NCBI GenBank assembly: GCA_023525975.1
Contig: CM042042.1
Coordinates: 8,811,501 to 8,875,500, forward strand
Direction of reading: 5' to 3'
Source of the DNA: Smallanthus sonchifolius
Taxonomy: Eukaryota; Streptophyta; Magnoliopsida; Asterales; Asteraceae
Length of the DNA stretch: 64,000 bases
Shown here piece by piece: positions 12,680-24,847 of the stretch. Every line of letters begins with the position of its first letter. The first letter of the stretch is position 1. The notes beneath the pieces are model-generated. The model worked only from the letters and a program-made list of their open reading frames with translations, ran no database searches and was not told where the DNA came from. Both the position numbers and the translations under genes were made by a program.

Positions 12680-14924
12680 AAACATCCCCACACTTAACCT
12701 TTTTTCGTCCTCGAAAAAGTCTGCAATGGAATCATAACTGAGATCTAACTTTACAAACATCAATTACCAATTAGCACGAACATACTCACGCGTTAAAAAG
12801 CAATAATCAGTATTTATGTCCGATTAAACCCAAGCACCAACTATCTAGCCCCCGTGATGTGTTCTAATTCCATTTTATACAACAATCAATCTATCTACGT
12901 GACTCACACTTAGAAAGCTACAGCTCTACCTAGTCCCGTCTCACAGTCTTGTTTAGGCACGGGTTAAACCATATAGATTTGCCCACCACGTTAAACTAAG
13001 ATTTACAGATTTTTAGAAATCAATGAATTATGGAACGAATGGAATGAGTATTATTAACTGTATATGAATCAACCCCACCTAGAGGTGCATCTTCCAAGTC
13101 ACTATCCAGAAGGTAACACATAAGCCGCAGTCTATCAATTAAAGCACATAAGCATCTAACTTAGAGGTGTATCCACCGAGTCACTTTCTCTGTGGGTAAC
13201 ACATAAATCAGAACTTATTTCTCCAAACACTGATCACTCAAGTCCCAACCCATGTGTGTATCAACCAAGTCGCTATCCCGGAGGGTAACACGTAGGTCAA
13301 CACTCTAACTTTCAGTTTATTAATTACACTCATTATTAGATGGAATTATGGATGCAGGCGCCACCAAACTCGGATTTATTCTCATAAAAAGAGAATGGTG
13401 TGCCATGAAAATTTTTAAAAACCTCTAAATATTGTCTTAACATGGTACCTATCACCCTATATTGATAGTTTCAGTATTACCATTACCCTAATATGAGTAC
13501 CCACAAGATATCATGAAATTATTACGTGATTAATCCTAAGTAACACTCACAGGATATTTAAGCTATTCAAGCTTGTTGGGTCTACCAAAACATCACTAAT
13601 TAGACGTGTTTTCTATTATTTAAATCATTTAAAACTCAACAAGTAGATCCTATCATTTTCCATTTATTATGCAAAAACTTTTTATTTCAAACGACATTTT
13701 TTCAATTTTTTTGTATTTTTGGATTTTTATAACAGACACAAACTAAGACTTAAACACTCACATCCCCACACTTGAAAGACACATTGTCCTCAATGTGAAG
13801 CAAGACACAGCTACAAAAAAATGCAAAAATAAAAACAGTAAGCGACTTAGCTGGTTATAAAAATGCAAATCAAATGTATCCAGCTTTGTTCTTCCTTGTG
13901 CGCACCGTATAGCATTTCGGTCGCGGTTACACACTGTTGGGTTGCCTTTACAAAGTGATAGAAGCATCGGTCCCGCCCGAATGGAGATTGAGTACGGACA
14001 GGACGAATAATACCTGCAAAATAAACCTCACAACAAACCCGTAGCATTAAACTGACTCAAATAAAACACTCAAACTGACTCACTAAGACTCTGGATAGAA
14101 ATGCAAGGACATGTACCCGATGTGTGGCAAACACATAGACATGAATACCACAGCAAGGTGAATCATCAGTTACGAACGGTTTCTTGTTTCCCATGGTCGA
14201 TGGTCAGTGAATGAATGATATGATGGACGATGGATGAAGGTGATGATTATGGTGGATCATGGCAATGGTTGGTAATAATGGTGTTAGTGGGAGTGGTAGT
14301 GGCAGGTGGATATGATAAATGATATGAATGGTGGATGATAGTGGTGGACATGATTGCGGTGAGTAGTGATCGGTGAATGGACAGACCATGGGAAACAAAG
14401 GGAGAAAGGTGAGATAAGAAACCCTTCGCGTACCGCGAGGAGTTGAAAGTCAAGCCGGCTAATTTTTCTTGTCCCTCACGTACCGCGAAGGTTTGGAACC
14501 CGTTTCTCGCGTACCACGAGGGAGCATCAATCACAAAAAGATAATTATTTTTTTCAACTTTTATACTTAGAAAATTTTTGCCCTCTTAAAATTCTTTTTC
14601 ACCCAAATTCTTAAAAACCATGTTCCAATGATCAAAACCAATGTAAAACATCGCCAAATCGAGTGTTCTGCAAGACACATCACAAACAAAACACATAATA
14701 CCGAAAAACACATAAAAGACACAGACTCAACCACGGAATTGCATACAAACTCTACATCTCGGGCACTTGCCCGGGATTCAAACAAACCTATCAGGAGGCT
14801 TTTCCTTGATCCTAACCGGAACCGCCTTCATCCTACGCGGTCTCCCGGTCTTCCACAACCTCAACACATTCAAACTCATATCAGCAGATGCACTACTACC
14901 ACATGTAGCAGTCAGATCTTTCCA
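12680..14924 (-). other. Non-coding 3' internal region of the Athila-like element
   Basis: No pol domain is readable. Visible are three diverged repeats with GTCACT...GGTAACACATAA (about 13080-13300), a second PPT-like tract near 13760-13780, and a GATGG/GGTGG-rich minisatellite (about 14195-14390). Three CTCGCGTACCGCGAG-like words occur at about 14425, 14477 and 14507. Such regions follow pol in Athila-type elements. Confidence 0.6.
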
Positions 14925-15422
14925 TCACAACTTGAATCTACCCTGTCCGAATGTAACACAGTTTAAGTACCCCATTAAGTTGTCACTCTTAAACGTTCCC
15001 ACACTTGGGGTTTGCACTACCCTGAACCTAGATGAATCTATTGAAGCACGGGTTCTCTTACAGGGCGGCCTAGACCTAGGAAGTGACTCGGTCTCTCTCC
15101 CCTCAGCACAAATAACAGGTAGAGGTTTAGGAATTGGTAATTCTAATGGTATGACCTCTACCCTCTCAACTGGGCCATCATGATCCTCTAAACTCTCCAC
15201 CATGGGTGTATCACAAATTATCGACCCTACTTGTGCTAATATGTCATTCAAACTGTAATCATCATCGCCAGCACTTAAGAATGAGGATCCTACCAATTTT
15301 CTTTCAAACTCCTCTAACCAGTCCGGAGGCTCCTCTATCCTCGCTCCTTCATCTCTATTAACATCATCCTCTACTGGATTAGAGTCCCGATAATAGTCTA
15401 TAAATGTATCAATCATGCACAA
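14925..15422 (-). pseudogene. Athila-like gag-pol linker region
   Basis: An open frame of 165 residues downstream of the protease. It has an acidic, proline-containing sequence (EEPPDWLEEFERKLVGSSF) and no catalytic motif I recognise. Its position matches the spacer between protease and RT in Athila-type polyproteins. The reading stops with no RT following. Confidence 0.5.
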
Positions 15423-15447
15423 GGAGTGGCTCTGCTCACCAACCCCC

Positions 15448-15965
15448 TTATGGACTTTGTCGTATCAAATGTGATTGACTCACCCCCACACGAAGTGTGA
15501 GTTTCCCGTCAAAGACATCAATCAATGCCTTGACGGTGCGCAAGAATGGGCGCCCTAGGATGAGTGGGACTCCATCATCCACCTCCATGTCTAAGATGAC
15601 AAAATCCACGGGGAAGACAAATTTGCCTGCTTTCACTAAAAGGTTTTCCACAATTCCCCGTGGATACTTGACTGAGCGGTCAGCCAATGATATGCTCATG
15701 CGCGTCGGCTGTGGTTCACCAAGTCTAGCTGCTTATAGATAAAATATGGCATCAGGTTGATGCTAGCACCTAGGTCGGCCAACATGCGATGCAAGGGCAA
15801 ACTGCCTAGGAGACATGGGATCGTGAAACGCCCTGAATCTCCCAGTTTCTCTGGCAGCTTGTTCTGCACCACCGCAGAGCATTGCTCACTAAGTGAGACT
15901 TTAGAGCCATCCTCTAGTTTCTTCTTGTTGGAAAGATCTTTAAGGAACTTGCCATACTTTGGCAT
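15448..15965 (-). pseudogene. Retropepsin of the Athila-like element (frameshifted)
   Basis: Two overlapping minus frames (15696-15965, then 15448-15699) together resemble an Athila-type aspartic protease. The first carries FTIPCLLGSLPLHRMLADLGASINLMPY, written here as FTIPCLLG plus the active-site motif ADLGASINLMP. The second carries FVILDME...PLILGRPFL, the usual distal retropepsin signature. One frameshift near 15700 separates them, so no functional protease is encoded. Confidence 0.75.
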
Positions 15966-16149
15966 ACGTTAGTGGGAAATTGACCTTTAGTTGTTTAAAC
16001 ATGTCAAGGAAGTGACTGTATTCACTAGCTTGCTTAAATGGCAGCAAACGTACTGGGTAGGGAACACGAGTCAGGTCAATTTCGGGGGCCTTCATCTCCG
16101 TCCCCTTCTTCTTCTCCTCTGTCTTATCAGCAGATATCTCAGCTACTAC

Positions 16150-16726
16150 CTATTCATCCACCTGCTCCTCGGCCATCTTGGCATCGATCTCAGCGAATCG
16201 AGCTCTCCAGTCAATCTTCTTGACCTCCTTAGGTGACGGAATGTGATGCTTTATGAAGTGGGAGTCATCCTCTACAGCCTCTTTCTCCTCCCCATTCCTA
16301 ACTGACACGACCATCACTGAAGCGTTGGAGCTTGAAAATGGACCTCCCTGTCGATCTTTCAAGCTCTTAGCAATGTCCTCAACCGTGCATTGCAGATCAC
16401 GGAATGCCGACTGTTGATTCTTCATTAGAGTGTCATGGATATCCAACTCTGCCTAGCATCCCTGTCCTCCTGGACTAAGTGGGCAAGCAGTTGTGTCTGA
16501 GTCTCAAGCATCTCCTTTATCGTAGTCGTGTCGACACTGCTTCCCGTGCTAGGTCCTATATCTCCTCCTCTATGCTGCTGCTGCTGACGACCGTTAAACC
16601 CAGGCGGGTTGTTTCCAAATCTCCATCCCGAGCCAAATGAATTGTAGTTGTTGTATCCTCGCTTCTGGTATTTGTTTCCAGTAAAACTCACCTGCTCTTG
16701 ATTATTTACCGGGCAATCACGGGTGT
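16150..16726 (-). pseudogene. C-terminal gag of the Athila-like element
   Basis: Read on the minus strand from 16726: the last part of the gag zinc knuckle (DCPVNNQEQVSF), an asparagine/glycine/glutamine-rich tail, then a frameshift near 16440. After that, 16150-16446 gives coiled-coil-like sequence (MKNQQSAFRDLQCTVEDIAK). The beginning of this gag is at 18856-19885, on the other side of the solo LTR. Confidence 0.7.
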
Positions 16727-17179
16727 TGTAACATCCTAAAATGGCGAGAAATAAAGTTAGCGAGTTCAAGTGGGCCGAAGTCGGGCCGGGTCAGTCGTGA
16801 ACCGGGCTTGGGGAGGTCTCCCCTATAAATAGCCTAAGGCCCCTTCTCCTCTTTGCAATTCTAGACAGAGAAAACCCGTAGAGAGAGAAAGTGTCGGAAT
16901 CGCACAAGATTGCACCAGCTCGTGTCTCTTGCACTCGTGAAGGAAACCTCCAAATCAGAATCGTCATCCAGGTAACCATTCGAGCTAAAATTGAGATTTT
17001 TGCTTAAGTTGGGTTTCCGGGTGAAAATAGGACGTTTTTACGGATGAAACTTGAGAATAAGCTTAGGTTTAGTATCTGGAATGAAAACCGGTAGTTTTGA
17101 GCAAAGAAAGTTGAAGTTTTGACATAATCGAACTCGAAAGTATGAATTTCGGGACTGTTTGGGAAGATGGCTGCTGGTG

Positions 17180-17484
17180 CAGGCGAACTTAGCAAGTTCG
17201 CCTGTTAAGTTCGCCTGGTGGAGGCGAACTTATCAAGTTCGCCTGATTATGTTCGCCTGGCAAGTTCGCCTGGCCAAGGGTAAGCGAACTTATTATGTTC
17301 GCCTAAGTTAAGTTCGCTTGGCCAAGGGTAAGCGAACTTATTATGTTCGCCTAAGTTAAGTTCGCCTAGCCAAGGGTAAGCGAACTTATCAAGTTCGCTT
17401 GAGTTAAGTTCGCCTGGCCAAAGATAAGCGAACTTATTAAGATCGCCTAGGCCAGAGGAAGCGAACTTAGCATTAAGTTCGCCT
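17180..17484. repeat. Hairpin array GCGAACTT/AAGTTCGC
   Basis: About seven arms of GCGAACTTA or GCGAACTTAT alternate with AAGTTCGCCT or TGTTCGCCT arms. In the middle they form higher-order units of about 53 bp joined by TGGCCAAGGGTAA. Neighbouring arms are inverted repeats of 8-10 bp. Confidence 0.85.
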
Positions 17485-18112
17485 ATATCAGTTGAGTAAA
17501 AGTGTGAATTGAGGTTAGGTCTGATATATGTGTTTTGTAACCAATTCAGATCGGAAGTGACGTTGTTGGGCCTTTGTTTAGGACAACCGAGACTAGCTTA
17601 TAAGGTGAGTTCTAGAAGCCCTCTTTTAAATGTTTTATATAATGTTTTCGGGCTGGTGTGTATACATATGAAATGTTGTTTTATAAAATGATGTTTATGA
17701 AACTATGTTTACTAAATGAAATGATTTGGAATGAACGATTTATGGAAAGAAAGTTTTATGAACGGAATGTTTACGAACGAATGTTTATAAAGAAATGGTT
17801 TAAAGTAAAGGTAAAGGGTTTCGAAAGTGAAGGAAATGTTTTGTGAAAAGAAATGAAAAAGGGCAAAGGTTTTAAAGAAGTCATTACAATCTAATATGTC
17901 GAATGAATGGAATTGACGAATGAAGTCTGGGAATGAGATTCCCAGCCTTGTGGTATATTATGGACAGCGAGCCATAGTTACCATAAGAACAACAGGGGCA
18001 GTGTCTTAGTGGTCTGCCAATGGTTTGATGTTGTACAACTGGTATGGAGTAACGACGGTTACTCAGGGGTTAACGTGACCCTACGTCAGGTTAAATTATG
18101 ATCCGACGGTGT

Positions 18113-18212
18113 TATGGCTGAGAGCCATAGCCGTCGATGGAAGTTGTCGGTCTATGGCTGAGAGCCATAGCCTTCAATGGAGGTTGTCGGTCTATGGACA
18201 TGAGAGCCATAG
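18113..18212. repeat. Three repeated hairpins CTATGGC...GCCATAG
   Basis: CTATGGCTGAGAGCCATAG-type hairpins at 18113-18129, 18152-18170 and 18192-18212, spaced by about 40 bp with GTTGTCGGT in the spacers. The third has a slightly longer loop. Confidence 0.8.
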
Positions 18213-18855
18213 GGGCAACTGAATGGGTATTGTCGGTCCTCGTGCAGTTAGCCTTGGGGGCAATACCAAAAAGGGAATTGACGGAATGTTGTGGCAACGA
18301 CGGTGATACGTAACGGTTGTCCACGACATGCTGGGTTCCTTCGGGGACACAGAGACGCGTAAAGAAAGATACAGATTTTAGATAGTAATGTATGACTTAA
18401 ATGAATGTTAAATGTTTTAAACAAATGATCCGTTCAATGTGTTTAAATGTTTGAAGGTTTATGATGAAAGGCCTTGTTTTCTTATACGTGATGTTAAACC
18501 CTAATGAATGTTTTGAATGATGAACCATTTCTTAAATCGAACGAAAACTAGAACTCACTAGCGTAGCTGACCTTTTTAGTGTGCATATTCAAGTTAAGGC
18601 AGGTTATGAGGATGGACGGTGATGCTTGGCTAGCGAGAGGAGTTACCCGACTGACTATGAAGACTGGCATCCCGTTATGTTTAGTTATGATGTAATTATG
18701 TTTTTAACAATGTTTACGCTTCCGCATGTATGAACAAGTTTTAATTATGATGAATGAATGAAATTTTCCGCTGCGTTATTTGATATTCATGTTTAAGAAC
18801 TGTTTGTGAATGAGTAAATCCAACAAGTGAGGCCTCCCGGGTTTGGGGTCTTACA

Positions 18856-19885
18856 GGTGTCGTGGCCTCCCCTGCACACTTGACATCGCTGAGCACTGAG
18901 CTTCAGCTCCTTAATTTCGTTGGCCATTGAGGCGAGGGCAGCAGCCACGCTAGAATCATGAGTGACCTGATGCACACCTCTAGGAGATGTGGTGGATGAT
19001 CTAGCACTAGAAATAGAAATCCTAGAAGATGGGTACTACTGTTCGGCTTGAGCTCGAACATCTCCTCGCACTCAGTAAGCTCGAGTCTATCCATGATATG
19101 GCCTCCCGCACCTGTATTGAACATTTGCTGCTTCTCGAAAGTGAGACCATTGTATAACTTCTCCACTATCGCCCAGTCAGATAGACCATGTTGGGGACAT
19201 CGGCTCAATAGCGTGTTGAACCGCTCCCAGACCATGTGATAAGGCTTGTTGGGATCCATCCAGAAGGAGTGGATTTGGTCCCAAAGGCGGGCGGCCTGGA
19301 AGGTGGATAATACTTCTCGTAGAACTTGGCTTGAAGATCCTCCCAAGTGGTGATGGAATTGTCAGGTAAGGTGCCAAGCCAAGTGGATGCACGCCCAGAG
19401 AGCGAGAATGGAAAGAGACGCAGATAGATTGCGTCCTCAGATACACCCGTGATATTGAAGGTGTCACATATGCGCACGAAGCGGGACAAGTGTCCGGGTG
19501 AACCTTCATCCTCGAGGCCATGGAATTGAGTAGCATGAGTTATTATACTCATGACATGGGATGGGATCTGCCAAGAATTGGCGTTTGGAATGGCGGGGCG
19601 GGTGATCGAAGATCTCGCCCCAGTGACCCCATCACTGGCCCTCTGGTGTACTGTATGCTTCGCTGGAGGTTCATCGTCGCCCATAGTAGGAAATGTAACT
19701 GGACTAATAGGACGTACCTGGTTGTTGCACAACTCTTTCAAACACTCCTGAAAGCCTCGGGTGCGCTCGTGAAGCTCTTGCTCGGGATCTAAGAAAGCAA
19801 AATACGGTGGTGATCCCTGCGAGCGAGTATGGTGCATAAACCAAAAGACACAATGGATAGAAAGAAACAAAAGACTCCAGAACAA
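18856..19885 (-). pseudogene. N-terminal gag of the Athila-like element
   Basis: Minus frames 19205-19885 and 18903-19346 give a retrotransposon gag domain: FSLSGRASTWLGTLPD, TTWEDLQAKFYEKYYP, then QIHSFWMDPNKPYHMVWERF, CPQHGLSDWAIVEKLYNGL and FEKQQMFNTGAGGHIMDRLE. It ends in a zinc-knuckle start, CQVCRGGHDT. A frameshift lies near 19250 and another near 19010, so the gene is dead even without the solo LTR that splits the knuckle. The likely start is the methionine of MGDDEPPAKH near 19684. Confidence 0.8.
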
Positions 19886-20031
19886 AAAGACTCGATCCTA
19901 AATTAGACGCACAAGTAAAAAAGGAAGACAAGCACACAGAGCAGACTCAAAGAAAACAAAATAAACCAAAAATCAAACAAAGAAGTAGTCAAAGCTAATA
20001 TTGCTATTGCCAAGTGTCCGCGCCAAAAACT

Positions 20032-21701
20032 TGATGTTGTTCAGACGGTCTATAAAATAAATAACAAAACCTAACCTAGACTCCTAAGTAATAAATGGAG
20101 AACCTATGAACTAAACCGTACTGACAGGCAAATGTACCTATCGAGTGTAGCACAGCTTAATGGTAAACCGGGTTATCGAACCCTATACACACTGAATAAC
20201 AAAACTACACCCTGGCTCGGACTTAAGATTAATTTGGTTTGGGGGTTGACTACACTACTTATTAAGCTAATGAATGCAGTAAACTAAGTATGAATCAAGC
20301 TATCAAGACAAAAGCTATGGGAGATATCAGGAATAGGAAGAACACTACCTAGGTCGGAATCCTACTTGCAAAGCACGACTTCTACCGGTTCTGGAACTAT
20401 GATGGATCTGGATTTCTAAGGAAACAGCTATAGACAACCTAGTGGATCCCTAATCACTCTCAGGGTGTCACCAACTAAGGAACCTAAAGATGTAATAACT
20501 CACCAGATTGTTGAATCACCTCTCGGGTATTTCCAAATATGATAAAGTACCCAAATAGACAGATTACCTCTCAGTCTCACTGTCTACAATACATTCAAGG
20601 AATGCATGGGGTAATCCTAGGATAACAACTATGATTCAGGATAGCAACAATCACTAGAAACCTAAACCAACTTCCTCTCAGACAGTTGACACTCGGATTC
20701 CTAATGACAAGGACTACACGACTAATTCTCACCTCTCGGGTATTGAAGTAGGAAGAATACTCACTCTGATCAGCAGTCAAATCACAAATCCTATGGTCAC
20801 TATCTCTAGCTAACCACACACAATCACAAACCCTAGAATCTATGATTACAATACGTTAATCAAACTGGCAGACAACCACAATCAACATACGGAATTGAAA
20901 TTAATCACACAAACAAACTTGAGCATGCATATTCATCACAATTATTAACTAAAATCGTTTACAAAATCATAAAACCGTCATTCGAATCCAAAAACCGATA
21001 AAAATCATAACTTTAGCAAATATTCATCATGTAACCCAGGTAGTATAAGAGTTTAGCCTAGGATCATACTCGAAACAAGAATAACATGAGTAATCAAACA
21101 AAACATGATCCAAAACAAACTGATTTCAAACAAAGATCGCAACTTTAACACCGAGAAAGCTAATCTAGACAAACCCGTAATCGAAAGCCTTGATCTTGAT
21201 CTTTAATCTCCCTTCTAATGCTCCCAAAATCGCCCTTTTTTTATGTTCTAGACGGCTGGAATCGATTCCCTTAAGAATGGGAGACTCCTAGACCTTTAAA
21301 CCTTGAAATTAGATCAAAATTCCTGTAACTAGGGTCCCTCGCATACCGCGAGGGCCCTTGGCCTATCTCTCGCGTACCGTCGGGAAAAATAAACTTATTT
21401 TTTGTATTATTCTCGTCGAGCTACCACAAATCGATATATTATGGGCCCCGTAACTAATTTTCTAGCCTAAGATATGCCGCTTTTAAGTTTTGGCTCTTTC
21501 CCGACTTTTTTCGTTTCTCATCCCGGGTTCTCGTGCTCGTTTCTTTCACCCTTCTTGTTCGTTTAAGCGTGAAAGTGACCCGATCACCTATAAAACAAGG
21601 TACAACTCAATACTAACCATATTAAACTCAAAACGACTCTAAAATTATATAAAAACGACACGAAACACGACGGAAATGCCTGTGTGCTTTGCAACACATC
21701 A
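20032..21701 (-). repeat. 5' LTR of the Athila/Tat-like element
   Basis: 1,670 bp, TGATG...CATCA, scattered substitutions relative to 11013-12679. It carries a CTCGCATACCGCGAG variant of the near-palindrome near 21338. It abuts the PBS-like sequence on its left, so it is the 5' LTR on the minus strand. Confidence 0.85.
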
Positions 21702-22111
21702 AAAACCTAGAACCTGAAGTTTTGAGGAGGTTACATTCTTTATTTAATTTGAGTTTTAATTAAAATAATTTTATAAACTATCACAATTTATTATTTCCAC
21801 CAATTTCTCGTGAAGACGACTCGACTTTCTACTTACTATTTATTTTATTATTTTTTGACCGAACAAATGACATCGATCATTACTACCATTATTATTATTA
21901 TTATAAAAAAACACACCATAGTTCACCACTTTTTGTCTCGAAGCTCAATCATCAGCATATGGGAGATCACACTTGTCTAACGACCACTACGAGAAAAGTT
22001 GGTAGTTTCGTCGGACTAATCTCGATGACATGTCGTTGCTAAAAGTCAACGAATCTACCTAAAATTCTTGTAGTGGACGAGTGTCAATTGAAGGATCCAA
22101 ACTTTTATTTT
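21702..22111. other. Intergenic, AT-rich
   Basis: No gene. A short (ATT)n tract lies near 21890-21905. The right end is the T-rich flank of the next element. Confidence 0.5.
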
Positions 22112-23058
22112 AGAGTAAACTTCAATTTTTGTCCCTAAGGTTTGCACAAAACTTCATATTTCATCCCTTTATAACACATTTCTTCCCTGACGTTTAATGT
22201 TTTAACACTTTGTGTCTCTAGTCCTTAACTTCGTTAAGTTTTCTGTTAGTTTTTTGTACAAATTTACTAATTTATCCCTCACCACTTCTTCTTCTTCATC
22301 AGACACAATAAAATGTATATGATACTCAATAACATAAATGACATTTTCCTCTTGCGAGACCACCCTCCGGCACCACCTCCCCCTGACCGATGATAGGTCT
22401 TGGTGGCTCCAACATACATGGCGGCACTGGTTAGGGATTCCAGGAAGCATAGACTGAGGTGGAGACAAGGTAGCAGGCGACGTCGGGTGGCCTAGATAGT
22501 GACAGTGATGATGTTAAACGACGGAGATGGTGATGGGATGAGTTTTTCGACGACACCCCATCTAGGGTTTTGCCGCAGCAACGGTGGTAGAGGCTGAGGT
22601 GAGACTTGATGGCAGCGGAAACGGAACAATGATGGTTTTTCGATGACGGAAACGGTTTTCACCACGCGAATCCCTCGTCACCTGGTTCGCTAGTGGCCAT
22701 TGTCGTTGTTCTCCGATCAGCACCACCACCGGCAGACTTCGTATGCCGCCATGGTGAACGGTGGCGGTTCGTCTGGTTAGTTTTACGACGGGTTTAACGA
22801 CGGTAATGAAAACTTTACTGCGAGTTTAGTGCAAAATACAGTTGTTTGACGAATGTAAAAAAGTGGTATCAAAATTGCTTCTTGTGTCAAATGGTTGAAA
22901 AAGAAGAAGGGGTGAGGGATATATTAGTAAATTTGCACAAAACTAACACCAGGGATGCAAAGTGTTAAAACATTAAACGCCAGGGATGAAATATGTTATA
23001 GAGGGACGAAACGTGAAGTTTTGTGCAAACCTCGGGGACGAAAACTGAAGTTCACTCT
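22112..23058. mobile_element. Mutator-like non-autonomous element with long TIRs
   Basis: Terminal inverted repeats of roughly 160-180 bp: the left starts AGAGTAAACTTCAATTTTTG and the right ends ACTGAAGTTCACTCT. The two share blocks such as GGTTTGCACAAAACTTCA, TGTTTTAACACTTTG and ATCCCTCACC, and differ by scattered changes and small indels. The flanks are T-rich (TTTTATTTT / TTATTTTTT), so a 9-bp duplication is plausible but not clean. The interior (about 22300-22890) is GC-richer and encodes no transposase. Confidence 0.65.
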
Positions 23059-24840
23059 TTATTTTTTTCAGAATCATAAAGAAAACTATGAAAACTCATA
23101 TGAAAAAGATTTAGAAAACTATGCCTAAAATATGAATTCGGTTTTTAATCAAAAAACCTGAATTGAGTTTTACCACTACTTTAATCCATATTTTATAGTT
23201 AACTTGATTAATTTATATCAATAAAAAATACCCATATATGGATTATAAATCATTATTTGATGACGGTATGTTTTTTTAGATTTTTCTAAAATGTTGTGTT
23301 GTTTAAACCAAATAAGTTATGGCTACCCAAAAAATATTTTTTTTGGCTAATTTGGTTTGTTAGGTTCAAACCGAAAACCAAACCGAATTACAATGTGGTT
23401 TTAGGTTTGGATTAGGTTTCCTCAAATATGGTTCGGTTCGGATTATGGTTTCAACAACAAAAAAAATCCAACCCGGAAAACCCGCAACCCGACCAGATGA
23501 ACACCCCTAATTAACGATCTCTTTTTATCTTTTTTTAAAATTATTCATTATCTTTTAGAACTCATTTTAATTATAAAGAAACCTTTAAAGGACAAGGTCT
23601 TAGGTATAGTATAGTTTTAAGTCATTATAAATTGACCACCAAACTTTTGTTATCTGCAAAGTAGCTTCAAACTTCATCTTTTTTACTTTTTCTTTTATGT
23701 GTTGTTTTTTAAAGAAATTTAATTTAAATACCTTTAAAGAACAAGGTCTTAGGTATAATATAATTTTAAGTCATTATAAATTGACCATCAAACTTTGTAA
23801 TTTGCAAAGTAGTCTCAAACTTTATCCTTTTTTTTTCTTTTTCTGTTGTTTTTTTTTAAAGAAATTTAAATTTCCTTCTTTAATTTGAAGTTTATTTCTT
23901 TTATTGAAATGATTTTTCCTTTTCCTTTTCGTTTTTTACGGTTTAACTTAAAACGTTTAACTAAACAGTTTTTAATAACTTTTTAGATGATTTTTTCCTA
24001 TTATAATCTAACTAAAATTCAATTAAAAAAATGAACTGTACACGTTTTCGGCATGTCACGACTAGGTTTTTTGTATACGCGTTTTGATATGTGAGATGGT
24101 GATGAAATTTACGCCGTAACACACGTCGAGATTGAGAGAATACTAGCCGGCCGCAATACGAGGGCTTGTAATCAACTAGTTAACTTTTATTTACCCTTTA
24201 TTTATTAAAGCTTATACAACTTCTTATATGTCAATTTTCATGATCATTTTGTGTTTTATTCCTAACTAGGAAATTTACCCGCAGCGGCGACACACTAACT
24301 CGATTTTATAATGTCGAATAAAAACGTATTATATTTGACCCTACTCGTTTACGAACAAAATTTATGTTGAAACGTAGAGCATGTGAAAATGTAACCCGAC
24401 TCGTTTCCGATCAAAATTTACGTCATAACGAAGGCCAATTGGAAATGTCCATAAAAATAATCACAAAAACGTCGTATATATGTCCCACCTCCTTTTCAAA
24501 AAAAAGTTGCGTCAAAACGTAGATACGCGGTGGGAAGCGATTTTTATACGGCTAAGGCGGTTTACAGTAACGTGTTTAAGCACAAAAAAGAAACGTTTTT
24601 GGCATCGACATTAACATACCTAATGACATAAAAAAATGTACGAATTTTAGACGGATCTTTTTTAGATACTGAAGCACACTAACGTACCTAATAACGAATA
24701 AGAAACGTACGAACCATAGGTATAAAAAAGTATATTAAAAACTTTTACTAATGAAAAGAAATAAAAAAGGAAAAGAAAGAAAGAAAAATAAAAAATAAAA
24801 ACTGGGCAGAAAGAAAGGCAGAAATTTTTTTAACAAAACA
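23059..24840. other. Intergenic with a two-copy direct repeat
   Basis: Two copies of a roughly 110-bp unit (23580-23690 and 23731-23841) share ACAAGGTCTTAGGTATA and AAGTCATTATAAATTGACCA. 23340-23510 holds a CCGAACC/GGTTCGG-rich stretch like the end of a plant DNA transposon. 24040-24800 is low-complexity. No gene. Confidence 0.5.
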
Positions 24841-24847
24841 AAATACT

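Larger units (their letters stand above)
16727..18855 (+). mobile_element. Solo LTR inserted in gag zinc knuckle
   Basis: A 2,129-bp block starting TGTAACATCC and ending GGGGTCTTACA, flanked by perfect GGTGT repeats (16722-16726, 18856-18860). Removing it restores the gag CCHC knuckle (CQVCRGGHDT to the left end, RDC to the right). It has a TATA-like stretch near 16825, a GCGAACTT/AAGTTCGC hairpin array (17180-17484), a consensus splice donor (TAAG|GTGAGT, GT at 17605) and three CTATGGC...GCCATAG hairpins (18113-18212). It is younger than the element it interrupts. Confidence 0.85.
11013..21701 (-). mobile_element. Athila/Tat-like Ty3/gypsy element, non-autonomous
   Basis: Two LTRs of 1,667 and 1,670 bp (11013-12679, 20032-21701) with TGATG/CATCA ends enclose a minus-strand internal region holding gag and protease but no reverse transcriptase, RNase H or integrase. 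Flanks are GAAAC and AAAAC, a 5-bp target duplication with one mismatch. The PBS-like stretch next to the right LTR (minus TGGCGCGGACAC, about 20025-20014) resembles the tRNA-Asp type PBS of Athila/Tat elements. A purine-rich PPT-like tract (minus, GTGTGGGGATG) abuts the left LTR. The region usually holding pol (12680-14924) is non-coding, so the element would depend on proteins supplied by relatives. A solo LTR sits inside its gag. Confidence 0.8.

Noticed and set aside
14204..14534. Histidine/proline-rich ORFs near 14200-14530
   Set aside because: They are translations of the GATGG/GGTGG minisatellite inside the Athila internal region.
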